64,000 bases of DNA from Curtobacterium poinsettiae (GTDB lineage: Bacteria > Actinomycetota > Actinomycetes > Actinomycetales > Microbacteriaceae): positions 310,001 to 374,000 of the forward strand of contig NZ_CP106879.1 in NCBI RefSeq assembly GCF_025677645.1, read 5' to 3'. A program made the position numbers and the translations under genes. The notes beneath the pieces are model-generated. The model had not been told where the DNA came from and ran no database searches. It saw only the letters and a program-made list of their open reading frames with translations. Shown in pieces: positions 41,596-48,200 of this stretch. Numbering within the stretch: position 1 is the first letter of the stretch; every line of letters begins with the position of its first letter.

Positions 41596-42246
41596 GTGAG
41601 CCAGACGCGCCCCCAGGAGCCGACGACCGACGACCGCGTGCGCAGCACGCTGGCGACGACGGATTGGCGGCGGATGACGTTCGACCTGTACCGCCGCGTC
41701 CGCGCCACCCCGGACCCCCAGACGGCGCACGCGCTCTGGCGCGAGACCCGGGACGCGATGTTCGCGGAGCACCCGGCGTCGCCGCTGCTCGACGAGGACG
41801 CCCGCGACTTCGAGTCCCTGCCGGTGCCGGACTACGACCCGGCGTGGCGGTTCCAGGTCCGCATCGAGGCCACCGAGCCCGCCGAGTTCGACTTCGAGAC
41901 CGGCACCGACGGCGTCGTCCACTTCGACCGCCTCGGCCTCGTGCGGGTCCCCGGTGTCGGCACCCTCGACGTCTGGAAGCACGGCGGCTACGCGGGCGGG
42001 GTGTTCGTCCCCGTCAAGGACGCCAGCGCCGGCAAGGCCCGCGGCACCTACGGCGGCGGACGCTACCTGCTCGACACCATCAAGGGCTCGGACCTGGGCG
42101 GCGACGACCTCGGGTCGCTCGTGCTCGACTTCAACTTCGCCTACAACCCGTCGTGTGCGTACGACCCGGCGTGGGCGTGCCCGCTCGCGCCTCCGGGCAA
42201 CACCGTGCCGGTCCCGATCCCCGTCGGCGAGCAGTACGACTTCTAG
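41596..42246 (+). CDS. DUF1684 domain protein
   Basis: A 216-residue protein with the DUF1684 core: LWRETRDAMFAEHPASPL, LPVPDYDPAWRF, YGGGRYLLDTIKGSD, and the C-terminal signature DFNFAYNPSCAYDPAWACPLAPPGN, in which cysteine and asparagine are conserved. The family is found in actinobacteria and other bacteria; its function is not established. The start is GTG 41596 with TAGCCT seven bases upstream. The GntR gene begins 10 bp after its stop codon. Confidence 0.9.
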   Translation: MSQTRPQEPTTDDRVRSTLATTDWRRMTFDLYRRVRATPDPQTAHALWRETRDAMFAEHPASPLLDEDARDFESLPVPDYDPAWRFQVRIEATEPAEFDFETGTDGVVHFDRLGLVRVPGVGTLDVWKHGGYAGGVFVPVKDASAGKARGTYGGGRYLLDTIKGSDLGGDDLGSLVLDFNFAYNPSCAYDPAWACPLAPPGNTVPVPIPVGEQYDF

Positions 42247-42256
42247 GGTGGAACGC

Positions 42257-42616
42257 ATGACAGGACTCGTCGCCCTCGACGTCGGTGGCCGCGTGCCGCC
42301 GTTCGAGCAGGTCCGATCGCAGATCGCCGCGCAGATCACCGCCGGGTACCTGGTGGACGGCGAACGGCTGCCCAGCGTGCGTGGGCTGGCGGACGAGCTC
42401 GGTCTCGCCGCCGGCACCGTCGCGAAGGCCTACCAGCTGCTCGAGGAGGCCGGGCTCGTGCACACCGCACGGGGTGCCGGCACCCGGGTGGTGCGACCGG
42501 CAGCGGTGCCGGACGCCGTGGCCGAGGCCGCTCGTGCCCTGGCCGCTGCGGCGCGATCGGCGGGGCTGTCGGCGAACCAGGCGGCCACCGCGTTGCGCGA
42601 GGCCTGGCCGGCGTAG
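42257..42616 (+). CDS. GntR-family (YtrA type) transcriptional regulator
   Basis: A 119-residue regulator: winged helix-turn-helix with VPPFEQVRSQIAAQI, LPSVRGLADELGLAAGTVAKAYQLLEEAGLV and a short C-terminal dimerisation helix, the size class of YtrA-like GntR proteins that usually control ABC transporters or metabolic genes. The start is ATG 42257. TAGGGT seven bases before it overlaps the TAG stop codon of the DUF1684 gene, so a promoter may be embedded in that gene end. No transporter is adjacent. Confidence 0.9.
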   Translation: MTGLVALDVGGRVPPFEQVRSQIAAQITAGYLVDGERLPSVRGLADELGLAAGTVAKAYQLLEEAGLVHTARGAGTRVVRPAAVPDAVAEAARALAAAARSAGLSANQAATALREAWPA

Positions 42617-42634
42617 CGGGCGCAGGGCGCGCGC

Positions 42635-42694
42635 TTCCGGGCATACCCGGTCGTTCCGGGCGTACCCGGTCGGAAGTTCTGACCCGGTACGCCC
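42635..42694. repeat. Tandem 19-bp repeat with inverted third copy
   Basis: TTCCGGGCATACCCGGTCG (42635-42653) is directly followed by TTCCGGGCGTACCCGGTCG (42654-42672), differing at one base. ACCCGGTACGCCC (42682-42694) pairs with 42658-42670 (one mismatch), so the block can fold as a terminator between the convergent gntR and GH114 genes. Confidence 0.75.
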
Positions 42695-42742
42695 GATCCG
42701 ACCATGCATCGCAGGCGTTCTGGGAAGGAACGTCCCGGGCGC

Positions 42743-43576
42743 TCAGCAGTGCTCGTACACGTACGCGTCGTCCGCCGGGGTCACCAGGTCGCGGTCGCGC
42801 AGGATCGTCATGGCCGGACGGCTCCGCAGCCCGCACACCGAACCCCACGAGCGCTCGAGGGTGTCCGAGTACTCCACGTCGATGACCCGCCCGCCGTAGG
42901 CCTTCGTGTACGCGGCGCACTCCCGGTACTGCACGCACTCCTCGGCGACGACGAAGTCGAACCCGGTCTGCTTCCGGCCGGACGCCCCGAGCTGCGGGGT
43001 GTTCTTCTGCCCGACGGCCAGGCCGTGTCGGTGCCCCGTGGCGACGAGCGACTTCGCGAGCGCCAGGTTGCCGGCACGGGTGAGCCGCTTGCCGCTCCGG
43101 GTCCACGAGTCGAGGTTGTCGAACTCCACCGCGTCGAACCCGCGGTCACCGCAGCGGGCGACGGTCTTCGCGAGCACCTTCGTGATCAGGGCACGCTTGG
43201 CCGCGGTCCGGGTGTCGAGGAGCATCTCGTCCGGCCACCCCGGGTCCGAGACCGGCTTGCCCGCACGGTCGCGGAGGATCGCTGACGGGTACGACTTCTT
43301 CCACGTCCGGGCGGCCTCGGGCTGCGTCTGGAACCCGTTGACGTAGCAGATGTCGTACGTGCCCTTCGCCGGGCGGTCCGTGCTGTCGCGCTCGACGATC
43401 GTCACGCCGGAGGGCGGTGTGTACCCGCCACCGAGCTGGTAGTCCACCCGGCCCGAGGTCGGCAGGTTGCGGTAGCTCGCGGCCGCGCTGGTCGTGGCGG
43501 CCTCGGCGCAGCCGGCCGTGCCGAGGACGGCCACCAGGGCCATCGCGGTGGTCAACAGGACGGATCGCATGCGCAC
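42743..43576 (-). CDS. Secreted GH114-type endo-alpha-1,4-polygalactosaminidase-like lipoprotein
   Basis: A 277-residue exported protein. The signal peptide ends in a lipobox-like LGTAGC at about residues 18-23. The mature part has the TIM-barrel GH114 pattern: VDYQLGGGYTPPSGVTIVERD, TYDICYVNGFQTQPE, GFDAVEFDNLDSWTR (conserved acidic residues) and FDFVVAEECVQYREC. Homologues cleave galactosaminoglycan polysaccharides of biofilm matrices; many actinobacterial members are uncharacterised. Six or more cysteines suggest disulfides. ATG 43570 is a second possible start. It is divergent from the DEAD-box helicase. Confidence 0.85.
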   Translation of the reverse strand: MRMRSVLLTTAMALVAVLGTAGCAEAATTSAAASYRNLPTSGRVDYQLGGGYTPPSGVTIVERDSTDRPAKGTYDICYVNGFQTQPEAARTWKKSYPSAILRDRAGKPVSDPGWPDEMLLDTRTAAKRALITKVLAKTVARCGDRGFDAVEFDNLDSWTRSGKRLTRAGNLALAKSLVATGHRHGLAVGQKNTPQLGASGRKQTGFDFVVAEECVQYRECAAYTKAYGGRVIDVEYSDTLERSWGSVCGLRSRPAMTILRDRDLVTPADDAYVYEHC

Positions 43577-43835
43577 CCCGGAATCCTCGCACGCGCAGGG
43601 CGAACGGCCCCGCCCTCGCTGTTCCGGAGATGTGCACGCTATGCTGGTCGTACTCGAGGCGCCGATCGCCTCGTGCGTCGTACGGACGCCCCGAACTCCC
43701 GACCACCTGTCTCAAGACTCCGGTCGATGATCGAGCACCTCACGAAGGTGCCCAGGCTTCTCTGCTGCGGCGACTGCGCCAGCCACATCCGTTGGCGCGC
43801 ATCCCGCCCGCGCGCTGCCTCGCAAGCGTGCCCAC

Positions 43836-43853
43836 AGCCGGACTGCTCCGGCT
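43836..43853 (+). promoter_or_regulatory. Hairpin next to the helicase ribosome-binding site
   Basis: AGCCGGA CTGC TCCGGCT is a perfect 7-bp stem-loop ending two bases before the purine-rich GAAAGG that precedes ATG 43866. With TATGCT at 43640-43645 as a possible -10, the helicase mRNA leader would be about 215 nt, long enough for post-transcriptional control. A mostly non-coding 289-bp gap surrounds it. Confidence 0.5.
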
Positions 43854-43865
43854 GGAAAGGTCACC

Positions 43866-45476
43866 ATGACCACCGAAGACATCCGTTTCTCCGACCTCGG
43901 CGTCCCCGCGCCGATGGTCTCCGTCCTCGCCGACCAGGGCAAGGACATGGCGTTCCCCATCCAGGCGGACACCCTCCCGGACTCCCTGCAGGGCAAGGAC
44001 GTCCTCGGCCGCGGCCGCACCGGCTCCGGCAAGACCATCGCGTTCGCGATCCCGCTCGTCGCCCGCCTCGCCGCCAGCGGCCGCAAGCGCCGAGCCGGCC
44101 GCCCCCGCGCCCTGGTGCTCGCGCCGACCCGTGAGCTCGCGACGCAGATCGACGTCGCCCTCGCTCCGCTCGCCAAGGCCATGGGTCTCAACACCACGAC
44201 CATCTTCGGTGGCGTCGGTCAGGGTCGTCAGGTCGACGCCCTGCGCGGCGGCGTCGACGTCGTGGTCGCCTGCCCGGGGCGCCTCGCCGACCTCATGCAG
44301 CAGGGCCACGTGAACCTCGGCGACATCGAGGTCACCGTCCTCGACGAGGCCGACCACATGGCCGACATGGGCTTCCTGCCCGGGGTCACCAAGATCATGC
44401 AGGCGACGCCCGAGAACGGGCAGCGACTGCTGTTCTCCGCCACGCTCGACAACGGCGTGGACAAGCTCGTCAAGAAGTTCCTGCACAACCCGGTGATGCA
44501 CTCCGTCGACGAGGCGAACAGCCCCGTCGAGGCGATGACCCACCACCTGTTCGAGGTCGCCGACGCCGACGCGAAGAAGCACCTCGTGAGCGCCCTCGCC
44601 TCGGGCAACGGCCGCCGCATCCTCTTCATGCGCACGAAGCACCACGCCAAGCGCCTCGCCAAGCAGCTCAGCAGCCAGGGGATCCCGGCCGTCGACCTGC
44701 AGGGCAACCTGTCGCAGGGTGCCCGTGAGCGCAACCTCGCGAAGTTCTCGTCCGGTGAGGCCCTCGTGCTCGTCGCCACCGACGTCGCCGCCCGCGGCGT
44801 GCACGTCGACAACGTCGAGCTCGTCGTGCACGTCGACCCGCCCACCGAGCACAAGGCGTACCTGCACCGCTCGGGGCGCACGGCGCGTGCCGGTTCGTCC
44901 GGTGACGTCGTCACGGTGACGATGCCCGCCGAGCGTCGCGACGTCGCGCAGATGATGCGTGCAGCCGCGATCAAGGTCACCCCGCAGCACGTCACGGCGA
45001 CCTCTCCGGCGGTCACCGCGCTCGTCGGCGAGGTCGCTCCGATCCGCCACGTGGCCGAGGAGCAGCCCACCCAGCAGCGTCAGCCCAAGCAGCGCTCCGC
45101 CGAGTCCGCCGGTGACGGCGGCGGTCGTCGCCGTGGTCGCGGCGGTCGGTCCGGAGGCGCGGCACAGCCCGCGCGCTCCGGCTCGGCCGGCGAGTCCGCC
45201 GGTTCGGCCGGGGGCCGTCAGGGCCGTCCGGCCCGTGGCGCACGTTCCGAGGGCGCCGGGCGCTCCGGCGCCGCAGCCGCCGGTTCGACCGGTGGTCGCC
45301 GCAGTGGCGGCAACCGCCGCTCGGGCAGCAGCGACGTCGTGCGCGGCGGCTCGTCGGCCGTCTGGTCGTCCGAGGGCGGCTACGCCGCGGGTCGGTCCGG
45401 CAACGAGTCGGGCGGCAACCGTCGTGGTGGCTCGCGCCGCGCCTCCCGTCCGGCCGGCGCTGCCGACCGCCACTGA
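43866..45476 (+). CDS. DEAD-box RNA helicase with G/R/S-rich tail
   Basis: A 536-residue ATP-dependent RNA helicase. The core (about residues 1-370) has GRTGSGKT (motif I), PTRELATQI (Ia), DEAD in VLDEADHMADMGF, SAT (III), VATDVAARGVHVD (V) and HRSGRTARAG (VI). A C-terminal tail of about 160 residues is dominated by G, R, S and A, with RGG-like segments that bind RNA nonspecifically. Homologues act in ribosome assembly and mRNA turnover at low temperature. The leader hairpin next to its ribosome-binding site may regulate translation. Confidence 0.95.
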   Translation: MTTEDIRFSDLGVPAPMVSVLADQGKDMAFPIQADTLPDSLQGKDVLGRGRTGSGKTIAFAIPLVARLAASGRKRRAGRPRALVLAPTRELATQIDVALAPLAKAMGLNTTTIFGGVGQGRQVDALRGGVDVVVACPGRLADLMQQGHVNLGDIEVTVLDEADHMADMGFLPGVTKIMQATPENGQRLLFSATLDNGVDKLVKKFLHNPVMHSVDEANSPVEAMTHHLFEVADADAKKHLVSALASGNGRRILFMRTKHHAKRLAKQLSSQGIPAVDLQGNLSQGARERNLAKFSSGEALVLVATDVAARGVHVDNVELVVHVDPPTEHKAYLHRSGRTARAGSSGDVVTVTMPAERRDVAQMMRAAAIKVTPQHVTATSPAVTALVGEVAPIRHVAEEQPTQQRQPKQRSAESAGDGGGRRRGRGGRSGGAAQPARSGSAGESAGSAGGRQGRPARGARSEGAGRSGAAAAGSTGGRRSGGNRRSGSSDVVRGGSSAVWSSEGGYAAGRSGNESGGNRRGGSRRASRPAGAADRH

Positions 45477-45499
45477 CCTGCGCGGTCTGAGTCCGCAGG

Positions 45500-45559
45500 A
45501 CACCGGTGTTCACGTTTCGAACCCCCGCATCCCGGGGTGTGTTCGGTGAGCACCGGTGT
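45500..45559. repeat. CACCGGTGT paired-box element, copy A
   Basis: ACACCGGTGT at 45500-45509 and GCACCGGTGT at 45550-45559, exactly 50 bp apart, with TCGAAC starting 17 bp after the first box. The same geometry is present at 55533-55592. The copy begins 23 bp after the helicase stop codon. Confidence 0.75.
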
Positions 45560-45689
45560 TTCGCGTCGGGGCTCGGGCGAACCTTGGCGGGGGCTGGGGG
45601 CGGGGTACTCCGCCGGGCGTACGGTCTCACTCACCGGATGCCGCGCAAGCGGCTGACGGGGAACACGTCCGCTTCTGGAAGGAGTGCCT

Positions 45690-45893
45690 ATGGCTGGCAT
45701 CGATGACATCAAGAACGCCGCTGAGAAGGCGGCAGGCAAGGTCAAGGAAGCCACCGGCAACGCGACCGGTAACGACCGCTTGAAGGCCGAAGGCCAGACC
45801 GACCAGGGCAAGGCCTCGGCGAAGCAGGGCGTCACCGACGTCAAGGACGCCGCGCACGGCGTCGCCGACAGCTTCAAGGACGACAAGCACTAA
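45690..45893 (+). CDS. CsbD-family stress protein
   Basis: A 67-residue hydrophilic protein: MAGIDDIKNAAEKAAGKVKE, then TGNATGNDRLKAEGQTDQGK, the CsbD signature, and a VKDAAHGVADSFKDDKH end. In Bacillus csbD is a sigma-B general-stress gene of unknown mechanism. The start is ATG 45690 with AAGGAG about six bases upstream; a GTG at 45684 falls too close to that site. A strong terminator follows. Confidence 0.93.
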   Translation: MAGIDDIKNAAEKAAGKVKEATGNATGNDRLKAEGQTDQGKASAKQGVTDVKDAAHGVADSFKDDKH

Positions 45894-45913
45894 GCCGGTT
45901 CGCGACCGCGCTG

Positions 45914-45949
45914 CGAAGCCCCCAGATCCGATCGGATCCGGGGGCTTCG
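45914..45949 (+). terminator. Terminator of csbD
   Basis: A 16-bp stem with one mismatch (CGAAGCCCCCAGATCC with GGATCCGGGGGCTTCG) around a GATC-rich loop begins 20 nt after the stop codon. Confidence 0.88.
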
Positions 45950-45989
45950 TCGTGCACGGGCTTCGTCGTGCGCGGGCTTCGTCGTGTGA
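45942..45989. repeat. Three tandem 16-bp units
   Basis: GGGCTTCGTCGTG followed by three variable bases occurs three times in a row (45942-45957, 45958-45973, 45974-45989). The first unit is the right arm of the csbD terminator, so a terminator arm has been duplicated. The array ends just before the NUDIX gene stop codon. Confidence 0.8.
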
Positions 45990-45993
45990 CGAG

Positions 45994-46536
45994 CTAGTGC
46001 AGGGCACCGACCGATGCCAGGCCGGCGCGGAGCAGTGCCCCGCGGCCGCCTTCCATCTCGTCGGCGACGGCGTCGGACGCGGCTTCCATCGGGCTCATCC
46101 ACGTGAGCTCGAGGGCGTCCTGCCGGGGCTCGCACGTCCCCGTGACGGGGACGACGTACGCCAGCGAGATCGCGTGCTGCCGCTCGTCGGTGTACACCGA
46201 GGCGCCGGGCAGCGGGAAGTACTCGGCCACGGTGAACGGCGTCGGGCTCGAGGGCAGCTGCGGGAACGCCATCGGCCCGAGGTCCTTCTCCAGGTGGCGG
46301 AACAACGCGGTCCGGATCGACTCGCCGAACATCACCCGGCCGGACACCAGGGTGCGGGCGATCGAACCGCTCGGGGAGACACGCAGCAGCACGCCGACCT
46401 CGGTCACGACGCCCAGGCCGTCGGTGCGGACGGGGACCGCCTCGACGTAGCAGATCGGCAGACGACGGCGGACGTTCGCGAGCTCCTCGTCGGACAGCCA
46501 GCCGGAGTCGGGATCGGGGGTGCGCAGCGAGGACAT
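45994..46536 (-). CDS. DUF4916-type NUDIX hydrolase-like protein
   Basis: A 180-residue protein of the actinobacterial NUDIX subfamily with the conserved WLSDEELANVRRRLPICYVEAVPV start and LLRVSPSGSIARTLVSGRVMFGESIRTALFRHLEKDLGP-type core (about residues 50-90). The canonical GX5EX7REUXEEXGU box is degenerate, so hydrolase activity is doubtful. TAGACA ends six bases before the ATG, a leaderless pattern. It diverges from the esterase gene at 46610. Confidence 0.9.
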   Translation of the reverse strand: MSSLRTPDPDSGWLSDEELANVRRRLPICYVEAVPVRTDGLGVVTEVGVLLRVSPSGSIARTLVSGRVMFGESIRTALFRHLEKDLGPMAFPQLPSSPTPFTVAEYFPLPGASVYTDERQHAISLAYVVPVTGTCEPRQDALELTWMSPMEAASDAVADEMEGGRGALLRAGLASVGALH

Positions 46537-46609
46537 GCACCGTGTCTACCAGGGACGGCGGCGAGTTCGGCGGAAGGCGCGGGAGTTGGGGATGGTTAGC
46601 GTTGTCCAC

Positions 46610-47227
46610 ATGATCGATGCGGACCTGGTGCAGTGGACCCGGAGTACCTCGGACCGGCGGGGCACACCCCTGCTCGTGGCCATGCACGGGGTCGGGTCGA
46701 ACGAGCACGACCTGCTCGGCCTCGCCCCCGCGCTGCCGCCCGTGTGGACGGTCGCGTCGCTCCGGGCACCGATGCCGTGGGGGCCCGGCTTCAGCTGGTA
46801 CCCGCTCGGCACGCCCGGCTCCCCCGTGCCAGAGGCGGTCGACACCGCGGCCGCCGAGGTGCTCGACTGGATCGACTCCGTCGCCGCCGACCACCCGCGG
46901 ATCGGACTGCTCGGGTTCTCGCAGGGCGGCTCGATGGCGCTCCAGCTCCTGCGCGCCCGGCCAGCGGCGTTCGCGTTCGCGGTGTCGCTGTCGGGGTTCG
47001 TGGTGCCGGACGTCGCGGACTCGCGCGACGAGGCCGTGTCGGCCGTGCGTCCGCGGGTGTTCCTCGGGCACGGCGACCTCGACCCGGTGATCCCGCCCGA
47101 GGCCACCGCCCGGACGCAGGCGTGGGCCGCAGCGCACACCACCGTGACGGACCGGACGTACGACGGGCTGCCGCACGCGGTGTCGGCAGCGGAACTGGCG
47201 GACGTGGCGGCGTTCATCGGCGGGTAG
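46610..47227 (+). CDS. Phospholipase/carboxylesterase (alpha/beta hydrolase)
   Basis: A 205-residue serine hydrolase of the carboxylesterase/thioesterase 1 family: PLLVAMHGVGSNEHDL (oxyanion region), nucleophile elbow GFSQGG, catalytic aspartate in GHGDLDPVIPP and histidine in DGLPHAVS. The length is standard. The start is ATG 46610 with TAGCGT seven bases upstream and no Shine-Dalgarno site. The physiological ester is unknown. Confidence 0.93.
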   Translation: MIDADLVQWTRSTSDRRGTPLLVAMHGVGSNEHDLLGLAPALPPVWTVASLRAPMPWGPGFSWYPLGTPGSPVPEAVDTAAAEVLDWIDSVAADHPRIGLLGFSQGGSMALQLLRARPAAFAFAVSLSGFVVPDVADSRDEAVSAVRPRVFLGHGDLDPVIPPEATARTQAWAAAHTTVTDRTYDGLPHAVSAAELADVAAFIGG

Positions 47228-47250
47228 GGGCGCGGGGTTCGGCGCGCTTG

Positions 47251-47301
47251 GTGAGCAGAAATGGTCGGGTCCGACGTGCGGACTCGACCATTGCTGCTCA
47301 C
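47251..47301. repeat. 23-bp hairpin, GTGAGCAG...CTGCTCAC
   Basis: Arms 47251-47273 and 47279-47301 pair with two mismatches around a 5-nt loop, 24 nt after the esterase stop codon. It may serve as a terminator for both convergent genes, but the unusual length and AT-richer core suggest a repeat-element origin. Confidence 0.8.
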
Positions 47302-47307
47302 GATGTG

Positions 47308-47349
47308 GATGGGAGGCACGGGGCGGGCTGGCACCGGGCCTCCTGTCCG
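47308..47349. repeat. GGGAGGC/GCCTCC dyad
   Basis: GATGGGAGGCACGG (from 47308) and GGGCCTCCTGTCCG (47336-47349) form a partial dyad just before the padR stop codon. The right arm is identical to 727-740. Confidence 0.6.
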
Positions 47350-47365
47350 TCATGGGTGACGTCCG

Positions 47366-48040
47366 TCAGTCGGCGAGGATCTGGAGCAGGTCCTTGCGGA
47401 GCTGGTCCACCTTGGCCGTGGCGGCCTTGGCCTGTTCCTCGGTCGCGGTGCTGCGGTACATCTGCAGGACGCCCATGGTCTTCCGCAGCGCCTCGAAGAA
47501 CTCGCGCTGGGCGTCCGGGATGCCCGGGGCCCCGTCGAGTGCCGCAGCGATCTCGTCGGCCTTGGCCTCGGTCTCGGCCTTGCCGGCGTCGGTGAGCTCG
47601 AAGAGCGTCTTGCGGCCGTCGCCCGACGAGACCACGAGGTCTTCGTCGACGAGCTGCTGGAGCGTCGGGTAGACCGAGCCGGGGCTCGGCTTCCAGGCGC
47701 CGCCGGTGCGCTCGGCGATGGTCTTGATCACGGCGTACCCGTTCTGCGAGCCCTCGGCCAGCAGACCGAGGATCGCGAGGCGGACGTCACCGCGGCGACG
47801 GCGTTCGCGGCCGAAGCCGGGCCCGCCGAAACCGGGGCCGAAGCCCGCGCCCGGGCCGAAGCCGGGGCCGAACCCGCGACCACCGAAGCCGCGGCCGCCG
47901 TGGTCGTGGTCACCGCGGTCACGGCCGGGGAACCCGGCGCCGTGGTGCTGCCGCGCGCCGCCGAAGCGGGGGCCGCGCGGGCCGAACCCGCGCTGGTCGC
48001 GGGGGGACGTGTTGCTGTCGTCGTCATACGAGGGGCGCAT
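47366..48040 (-). CDS. PadR-family transcriptional regulator with G/F-rich N-terminus
   Basis: A 224-residue regulator. The PadR winged helix (about residues 85-165) reads LAILGLLAEGSQNGYAVIKTIAER, then PSPGSVYPTLQQLVDEDLVV and GRKTLFELTDAG, followed by an alpha-helical dimerisation tail. The first 80 residues are a low-complexity G/F/P/R segment (repeats like GFGPGFGPGAG) that is absent from minimal PadR proteins. ATG 48040 has AAAGGA upstream and is preferred over earlier ATGs. A palindrome upstream (48118-48137) is a likely autoregulatory operator. Confidence 0.9.
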   Translation of the reverse strand: MRPSYDDDSNTSPRDQRGFGPRGPRFGGARQHHGAGFPGRDRGDHDHGGRGFGGRGFGPGFGPGAGFGPGFGGPGFGRERRRRGDVRLAILGLLAEGSQNGYAVIKTIAERTGGAWKPSPGSVYPTLQQLVDEDLVVSSGDGRKTLFELTDAGKAETEAKADEIAAALDGAPGIPDAQREFFEALRKTMGVLQMYRSTATEEQAKAATAKVDQLRKDLLQILAD

Positions 48041-48117
48041 GAGGAGTCCTTTCATCGTGCTGAGTCGGCTCGCGACCGGTCTGACCTGATCGTCTTCGTC
48101 GTATCGCGATGTGTTCA

Positions 48118-48137
48118 CGATAGATCGGTAACTATCG
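48118..48137 (-). promoter_or_regulatory. Candidate PadR operator
   Basis: CGATAG (48118-48123) and CTATCG (48132-48137) form an inverted repeat with an 8-bp spacer in an AT-richer island of the padR/lhr divergent gap, 78 bp before the padR start. Its symmetry and place suit autoregulation. Confidence 0.5.
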
Positions 48138-48200
48138 CTCTGTCAAGGGGTACGTGCGCTCGGCCTGCTGTCGGTGGTGGCGGGCAGGATGGGACGGACC

